6,150 nt of DNA from Rhizorhabdus sp. (GTDB lineage: Bacteria > Pseudomonadota > Alphaproteobacteria > Sphingomonadales > Sphingomonadaceae). The notes under the pieces are model-generated. The model made no database searches, had not been told where the DNA came from, and was given only the letters and a program-made list of their open reading frames with translations. Of this stretch, positions 1 through 3,650 are shown piece after piece. Within the stretch, counting starts at the first letter, position 1. Every line of letters begins with the position of its first letter. The stretch is from NCBI GenBank assembly GCA_004297635.1, contig SCUQ01000105.1:1-6150 (forward strand), written 5' to 3'. A program made the translations under genes and the position numbers.

Positions 1-111
1 AACAAGGACGAGGTCGACCCCGTCCAGTTCCGCGCCGAATGCCGCGCCTATGCCGAGAAATGGGTGGGCGTGCAGCGCGAGCAGTTCAAGCGGCTCGGCG
101 TGCAGGGCGAC
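1..111 (+). repeat. Inverted copy of an internal ileS segment (fold-back arm 1)
   Basis: These 111 bases, read on the plus strand, are identical to the reverse complement of 232-342. They encode IleS residues 119-155 in frame, but in the opposite orientation to the gene. Identity runs from the first base of the window to base 111 and stops at once at 112 (C here against T in the gene). The arms are separated by a 120-base unique spacer that is normal ileS sequence. The copy has no start, stop or gene ends of its own, so it is a duplicated fragment and not a gene. A template-switch chimera at a contig end is the likeliest origin; a true inverted duplication is possible. Confidence 0.95.
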
Positions 112-696
112 CGGGGACCACATCACCGGCTTGGCGCCGCGATAGAGCTGGCCGCTCTCGGCGAACTTCAGCAGTTCGCCGACGATCGCCGCTTCGGCCT
201 CGAACTTCATCGTGAGGTAAGGATCGTCCCAGTCGCCCTGCACGCCGAGCCGCTTGAACTGCTCGCGCTGCACGCCCACCCATTTCTCGGCATAGGCGCG
301 GCATTCGGCGCGGAACTGGACGGGGTCGACCTCGTCCTTGTTCAGCTTTTTGGCGCGGTAGGCCTCCTCGACCTTCCACTCGATCGGCAGGCCGTGGCAG
401 TCCCAGCCGGGCACATAGGGCGCATCCTTGCCGGTCAGCGACTGGCTGCGGACGATGATGTCCTTCAGCACCTTGTTCATCGCATGGCCCATATGGATGT
501 CGCCATTGGCGTAGGGCGGGCCGTCATGGAGGATGAAGCGCGGCTCACCGGCGCGGGCCTTGCGCAACGTGCCGTACAGGTCGTCCGCCGCCCATTTCGC
601 GAGGATCGCCGGTTCCTTGTTGGCAAGGCCGGCCTTCATCGGGAAATCGGTCTTCGGCAGGAAGACGGTGTCGCGGAAATCTGGGGCGTCGGTCAT
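112..696 (-). CDS. ileS: Isoleucyl-tRNA synthetase, N-terminal 195 residues only
   Basis: This cytoplasmic class I aminoacyl-tRNA synthetase charges tRNA-Ile with isoleucine using ATP. The ATG at 696 gives [20 protein letters not shown], a usual IleS beginning. The class I HIGH motif is seen as HMGH at residues 68-71, in the context [12 protein letters not shown]. It is followed by [11 protein letters not shown] (about 96-106) and, near the end, GAKPVMWSP (187-195), which leads into the editing domain in intact enzymes. Full-length IleS is roughly 900-960 residues, so KMSKS, editing and anticodon-binding regions are missing. The authentic sequence stops at 112, where the inverted copy begins. 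The frame stays open to base 1 but there encodes antisense-derived residues, not IleS. ileS lies 139 bases downstream of ribF, and lspA often follows ileS in related genomes. No clear Shine-Dalgarno sequence precedes the start. Confidence 0.95.
232..342 (-). repeat. Fold-back arm 2, lying within genuine ileS
   Basis: This is the partner of the arm at 1-111; paired positions sum to 343. This copy is the authentic one, because it sits in continuous ileS coding sequence from the start codon at 696 through both of its edges. Bases 226-235 (GTCCCAGTCG) resemble the sequence crossing the other junction (GTCCCCGGTCG on the minus strand). That short similarity could have guided the strand switch. Confidence 0.93.
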
Positions 697-715
697 CTAC
701 GGCTCAATCTCACAT

Positions 716-815
716 CCGCTCATCCTGAGGAGGGGCTGAGCCCGGCGAAGACCCGTCTCGAAGGATCCTTCGAGACGCCGGTTCGACAGGCTCACCGGCT
801 CCTCAGGATGAGCGG
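716..815. repeat. 100-base imperfect palindrome between ribF and ileS (sphingomonad-type intergenic repeat)
   Basis: The outer arms CCGCTCATCCTGAGGAG (716-732) and CTCCTCAGGATGAGCGG (799-815) are a perfect 17-base inverted repeat. A perfect 24-base palindrome at 754-777, built around TCGAAGGATCCTTCGA, shares the same axis (765.5). Between them 12 of 21 facing positions also pair, so about 41 of 50 pairs form across the element. The words CTCATCCTGAGGAG, GGTTCGACAGGCTCACC and TCTCGAAGGATCCTTCGAGA are familiar as dispersed intergenic repeats in sphingomonads and other alphaproteobacteria (recalled, not searched). It fills most of the 139-base ribF-ileS gap. In RNA it would form a long hairpin that could terminate or stabilise the ribF message. 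There is no T-tract, so a classical terminator is not supported. Confidence 0.85.
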
Positions 816-835
816 CTTATTGGTTGCGGCAGTCC

Positions 836-1777
836 CTAGGCGACCGGGCTGTATGCGGCAAGTATGCGCTTCGCCTCCGCGCAGTCGCGGTCCATCTGCG
901 CGGTCAGCGCATCCAGGCTGTCGAACTTCGCCTCGGGGCGGATATAGGCGATCAGCTCCACCTCGATGCAGACATCGTAGAGGCTTTCGGCGAAGTCGAA
1001 GAAATGAACTTCGAGCAGCTCCTTGGGCGGATCGAAGGTCGGGCGGATGCCGACATTGGCGGCGCCGTTCAGCACGCGCCCGTCGGGCAGCAGCCCGCGC
1101 ACCGCGTAGATGCCGTATTTCGGGCGCAGATAGCGGTCCATCGCGATATTCGCGGTGGGATAGCCGATCGTCCGGCCCAGCTTGTCGCCATGCTGGACCA
1201 GGCCTTGGATGCGATAGGGGCGGGTCAGCATCCTGGCCGCCTCGCGCGGGTCGCCCTCGATCAGCGCGGCGCGGATGCGGCTCGACGAGACCGGCCCGCC
1301 GGCATCGCTGACCGGGCCGATCGCCTGCGCGGTCAGCCCCTGCGCGGCGCCGAGCTCGGCCAGCACCGCGACATTGCCGCTGCGCCCCTTGCCGAAGGTG
1401 AAGTCCTGGCCGGTCACGATATGCGCCGCGCCGGTCCGTCCGATCAGCCAGTCGGTGACGAAATCGGCGGCGGAGACATTGGCCAGCGTCTCGTTGAAAT
1501 CGAAGACCAGCATCGCATCGGCGCCCGCCTCGGCGAACAGCGCGGCACGCTGGTCCAGCGAGGTGAGGCGGAAGGGCGGGCTGTCCGGCCGGAAATAGCG
1601 CACCGGATGCGGATCGAAGCTGGCGACCAGCACCGGCCGGCCCGTCGCGCGGCCATGCGCGACCGCCGCGCCCACGACCGCCTGATGCCCCCTATGGAAG
1701 CCGTCGAAATTCCCCAACGCCACCACGCTTCCGCGCAGATGCGCGGGCACCGGGCGGTCGCACGTCAACCGTTCCAT
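836..1777 (-). CDS. ribF: Bifunctional riboflavin kinase / FAD synthetase
   Basis: RibF phosphorylates riboflavin to FMN and then adenylates FMN to FAD in the cytoplasm. With the ATG at 1777 the protein has 313 residues, the usual size. The N-terminal nucleotidyltransferase domain shows GNFDGFHRGH (22-31), DPHP (55-58), GQDFTFGK (123-130) and SSSRIR (164-169). The C-terminal kinase domain shows GDKLGRTIGYPTAN (197-210), GIYAV (222-226), NVGIRPTF (241-248) and EVHFFDF (256-262), where E256 probably acts as the catalytic base. An in-frame ATG at 1849 would add 24 residues rich in charged residues and proline, unlike the start of other RibF proteins, and it lies inside a 20-base palindrome. I therefore prefer 1777. 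Neither start has a Shine-Dalgarno sequence. The gene begins 90 bases after folA and ends with TAG, 139 bases before ileS. Confidence 0.95.
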   Translation of the reverse strand: MERLTCDRPVPAHLRGSVVALGNFDGFHRGHQAVVGAAVAHGRATGRPVLVASFDPHPVRYFRPDSPPFRLTSLDQRAALFAEAGADAMLVFDFNETLANVSAADFVTDWLIGRTGAAHIVTGQDFTFGKGRSGNVAVLAELGAAQGLTAQAIGPVSDAGGPVSSSRIRAALIEGDPREAARMLTRPYRIQGLVQHGDKLGRTIGYPTANIAMDRYLRPKYGIYAVRGLLPDGRVLNGAANVGIRPTFDPPKELLEVHFFDFAESLYDVCIEVELIAYIRPEAKFDSLDALTAQMDRDCAEAKRILAAYSPVA

Positions 1778-1783
1778 GCGGCG

Positions 1784-1812
1784 CGTATAGGAAGTCGGGG
1801 AGGGGGGCGCAA
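1784..1812 (-). promoter_or_regulatory. Candidate ribF promoter, possibly giving a leaderless message
   Basis: On the minus strand TTGCGC (1812-1807) and TATACG (1789-1784) are separated by exactly 17 bases, which suits a housekeeping sigma factor. The -10-like element ends 6 bases before the ATG at 1777. Transcription would then begin at or next to the start codon. This fits the lack of a ribosome-binding site there. The matches to consensus are partial (TTG plus one further position at most in the -35; TATA in the -10), so this is a hypothesis. Confidence 0.4.
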
Positions 1813-1846
1813 TTCTTCCGCCCTCGTCCCGGTCAACTTGTTTCGA

Positions 1847-1866
1847 CATGACGCCATGGCGTCATG
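1847..1866. promoter_or_regulatory. Perfect 20-base palindrome in the folA-ribF gap
   Basis: CATGACGCCATGGCGTCATG reads identically on both strands. It begins one base after the folA stop codon in the minus direction and lies 70 bases before the preferred ribF start. It could be an operator for a dimeric regulator or a short RNA hairpin at the end of the thyA-folA message. No T-tract follows. I do not recognise it as the site of a named regulator. It is not related in sequence to the longer repeat at 716-815. Confidence 0.5.
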
Positions 1867-1867
1867 A

Positions 1868-2359
1868 TCAGCGCCGCCGCAGCGTGACGAAGGCGAAGCC
1901 GGGCCGCCCGCCCTCGGCGGCATGCGCCTCGCGCGCATCCTCGCGCCAGATCGCCGGGTCGAACGGTGGCACGACGGTATCGCCCTCGGGCGAATCGTCG
2001 ACCTCGGTCAGCTCGATCCGGTCGGCGCGGGGCAGCAGCAGCGCATAGATGTCCGCGCCGCCGACCACCGACAGCCGCTCCGCATCCGCCGCAGCCGCGA
2101 TCGCCGCCGCGACGTCGTGCACCGCCTCGGCGCCCTCCGCCCGCCAGCCGCGATCGCGGGTCAGCACGATGTGGCGGCGGCCGGGCAGCAGGCCGGGCAG
2201 GCTTTCGAAAGTCCTGCGGCCCATCAGCATCGGCGCGCCTTGGGTCAGTGCCTTGAAATGCTTCAGGTCGGCGGGGATGCGCCAGGGCAGGTCGCCGTCG
2301 CGCCCGATCACGCCATTCTTCGCCCGCGCCAGGACGAAGACGATCTCGGGACCGCTCAC
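1868..2359 (-). CDS. folA: Dihydrofolate reductase
   Basis: DHFR reduces dihydrofolate to tetrahydrofolate with NADPH, recycling the dihydrofolate that thymidylate synthase produces. The 163-residue protein has the usual chromosomal DHFR length. It shows the N-terminal strand EIVFVLARAKNGVIG (5-19), the substrate-site segment LPWRIPADLKHFK (24-36) with D31 matching the catalytic Asp27 of the E. coli enzyme, the cofactor motif MGRRTFES (46-53), and VVGGADIY (98-105). The start is GTG at 2359, which overlaps the thyA stop codon by four bases (GTGA). GAGGTGG lies seven bases upstream, so translational coupling to thyA is likely. No earlier start fits, since the N-terminus aligns with the family here. 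The gene ends with TGA just before a 20-base palindrome. Confidence 0.97.
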   Translation of the reverse strand: MSGPEIVFVLARAKNGVIGRDGDLPWRIPADLKHFKALTQGAPMLMGRRTFESLPGLLPGRRHIVLTRDRGWRAEGAEAVHDVAAAIAAAADAERLSVVGGADIYALLLPRADRIELTEVDDSPEGDTVVPPFDPAIWREDAREAHAAEGGRPGFAFVTLRRR

Positions 2360-3282
2360 ACCGCCACCTCGGCCTTGATGTGCGGATGCGGGTCATAGCC
2401 CTCGATCACAAAATCCTCGGGCGCATAGGCGAACATGCTCGACGGCTGCCGCGCGAAGCTGAGCCGGGGGAAGGGGCGCGGCTCGCGCGACAGCTGCTCC
2501 TCCACCAGATGGCCGTGGTTCGAATAGACATGGGTGTCCGCGCCCATCCACACCAGCTCGCCGGGTTCCAGCCCGGTCTGCTGCGCCAGCATGCGGATCA
2601 GCAGCGCCGCTTCGAAGATGTTGAACGGAAAGCCCAGCCCCAGGTCGCACGACCGCTGATAGAGGATGCCCGACAGCCGCCCGTTCGCGACATGATATTG
2701 ATAGGTCATGTGGCAGGGCGGCAGCGCCATGCCGGGCAGCTCGGGCACGTTCCAGCCGGTGAAGATCAGCCGGCGCGAGCTGGGATTGGTGCGGATCATC
2801 TCGACCAGCTCGGCGATCTGGTTGATCCCCTTCGCCTCGCGCCGGTACAGCCCGTCCCCGGCCGGGGTGTAGCGCGGCCAGTCGACCCACTGCTTGCCAT
2901 AGACCGGGCCGAGATCGCCCCACCGCGCCGCGAATTCGGGTTCCTCGATGATCCGCCGCTCGAACGCGTCGCGGTCGATCGCCTCGCCGGTCGCCTTGCG
3001 ATAGGCGTCGAGCGGCCAGTCGGTCCAGATATGGACGCCCTGCCCCACCAGCGGCCGGATATTGGTGTCGCCGGACAGGAACCAGATCAGCTCCTTCACC
3101 GCCGATTTCCAGAAGATTTTCTTGGTCGTGATCAGCGGCACGGTGCCGTCCGACAGGTCGAAGCGCATCGTCACGCCGAACAGCGATCGGGTGCCCACGC
3201 CGGTGCGGTCGATCCGCTCGTCGCCGCCATACCAGGCCCGCGCCATGGCATCGAGATATTGCTGTTCGGGATGGGTGGTCAT
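2356..3282 (-). CDS. thyA: Thymidylate synthase (ThyA family)
   Basis: ThyA methylates dUMP to dTMP using 5,10-methylenetetrahydrofolate and releases dihydrofolate, which the next gene product (FolA) reduces. The 308-residue protein starts MTTHPEQQYLDAM, which aligns with the E. coli N-terminus. Visible motifs are DRTGVGTRS (25-33, with phosphate-binding R26), the catalytic site LPPCH with Cys190, QRSCDLGLGFPFN (209-221, with D213 and N221), HVYSNH (251-256), and the C-terminal EGYDPHPHIKAEVAV. It is longer than the 264-residue E. coli form because of an extra segment at about 88-121, before GDLGPVYGKQW. Long forms of this kind are common (for example Lactobacillus casei). No good Shine-Dalgarno sequence is seen. 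The 75 bases separating it from the upstream small gene hold only GC-rich sequence. Confidence 0.98.
   Translation of the reverse strand: MTTHPEQQYLDAMARAWYGGDERIDRTGVGTRSLFGVTMRFDLSDGTVPLITTKKIFWKSAVKELIWFLSGDTNIRPLVGQGVHIWTDWPLDAYRKATGEAIDRDAFERRIIEEPEFAARWGDLGPVYGKQWVDWPRYTPAGDGLYRREAKGINQIAELVEMIRTNPSSRRLIFTGWNVPELPGMALPPCHMTYQYHVANGRLSGILYQRSCDLGLGFPFNIFEAALLIRMLAQQTGLEPGELVWMGADTHVYSNHGHLVEEQLSREPRPFPRLSFARQPSSMFAYAPEDFVIEGYDPHPHIKAEVAV
2364..2370 (-). promoter_or_regulatory. Ribosome-binding site that sets the GTG start of folA
   Basis: GAGGTGG on the minus strand lies inside the last codons of thyA, with seven bases between GAGG and the GTG at 2359. It supports the unusual start codon and coupled translation of thyA and folA. 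Confidence 0.7.
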
Positions 3283-3357
3283 GCCGCTGGGGTAGCGGGC
3301 GGCCGCGCCGCGTTCAACGGATATCCTGCCCGCGCCGCGCCGGCCGGGGCGGCGGGC

Positions 3358-3516
3358 TCAGCGCTCGATCGGCACCGGAATCGCCGCCGGGTCGCCGATC
3401 ATCCGGTCGAGGCAGGCAAAGCCCAGCCCCATGAACAGCCCGGCGAGCAGCAGGCTGTGGATCAGCTCGCGGCGATTGCCGAAGCGGCTGTCGGTCTTGC
3501 GGATCTGCGGCACCAT
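3358..3516 (-). CDS. Unrecognised 52-residue single-span membrane protein
   Basis: The frame begins MVPQIRKTDSRFGNRRELIH and ends PVPIER before TGA at 3360-3358. GGAGGT at 3526-3521, four bases before the ATG, is the strongest ribosome-binding site in the window. Residues 1-18 are basic (RK, R, RR). Residues about 19-37 (LIHSLLLAGLFMGLGFACL) form one hydrophobic segment, and a short polar, proline-rich tail follows. Positive charges before the helix suggest an N-in, C-out inner-membrane protein. There is no lipobox in the right setting: C35 lies at the far end of the helix. It is read in the same direction as thyA, 75 bases upstream, and diverges from uvrA. I do not recognise the family and assign no function. 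That it is a real gene is inferred from the ribosome-binding site, the membrane helix and its position in otherwise unused sequence. Confidence 0.75.
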   Translation of the reverse strand: MVPQIRKTDSRFGNRRELIHSLLLAGLFMGLGFACLDRMIGDPAAIPVPIER

Positions 3517-3520
3517 CGTC

Positions 3521-3526
3521 ACCTCC
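3521..3526 (-). promoter_or_regulatory. Strong ribosome-binding site of the small membrane gene
   Basis: GGAGGT on the minus strand is a full match to the anti-Shine-Dalgarno core and sits four bases before the ATG at 3516. It is the main reason for calling the short frame that follows. Confidence 0.75.
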
Positions 3527-3562
3527 GGGGTTCGGAACGGCGGCGATGATCGCGCGACAGGG

Positions 3563-3591
3563 TTGAGAATCGATTAACCACATCCCAGATT
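3563..3591 (+). promoter_or_regulatory. Candidate uvrA promoter
   Basis: TTGAGA (3563-3568) and CAGATT (3586-3591) are separated by 17 bases. The -35 element agrees well with TTGACA and the -10 element only partly with TATAAT. Transcription would start near 3598, leaving a leader of about 50 bases with the LexA box inside it. A second option, TTGCGC at 3615-3620, has no convincing -10 partner. Confidence 0.35.
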
Positions 3592-3625
3592 GGCGGCACG
3601 CCCCAAAGACCGTCTTGCGCGTCGC

Positions 3626-3640
3626 GAACAAATCTGGAAC
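3626..3640. promoter_or_regulatory. LexA (SOS) box of alphaproteobacterial type upstream of uvrA
   Basis: GAAC-AAATCTG-GAAC is an exact match to the direct-repeat LexA site known from alphaproteobacteria (GTTC-N7-GTTC on the other strand). It ends ten bases before the uvrA ATG. uvrA is a classical member of the SOS regulon, so the site and the gene fit each other. LexA bound here would block initiation or early elongation of uvrA. The divergent small membrane gene starts 110 bases away and could also be affected. Confidence 0.85.
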
Positions 3641-3650
3641 ATCTGCCCTC

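Noticed and set aside
64..1311. A 415-codon plus-strand frame running from the fold-back arm across ileS, the spacer repeat and part of ribF.
   Set aside because: It begins in a fragment of inverted ileS and continues as antisense of two genes. It exists only because of the fold-back junction and high GC.
824..1867. A 347-codon plus-strand frame opposite ribF.
   Set aside because: It mirrors ribF codon by codon in the antisense phase and has no domain signature.
3283..3357. A possible terminator hairpin between the small membrane gene and thyA.
   Set aside because: The GC-rich stretch can pair (GCCCGC with GCGGGC), but only with bulges and without a T-tract, so nothing is called.
2380..3549. 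A 389-codon plus-strand frame opposite thyA and the small membrane gene.
   Set aside because: It is the antisense of clearly identified genes, rich in R, A, H and Q, and shows no motif.
3585..3637. A short inverted repeat CCAGATT / AATCTGG upstream of uvrA.
   Set aside because: Seven-base arms 39 bases apart are close to chance expectation, and one arm is simply the spacer of the LexA box.
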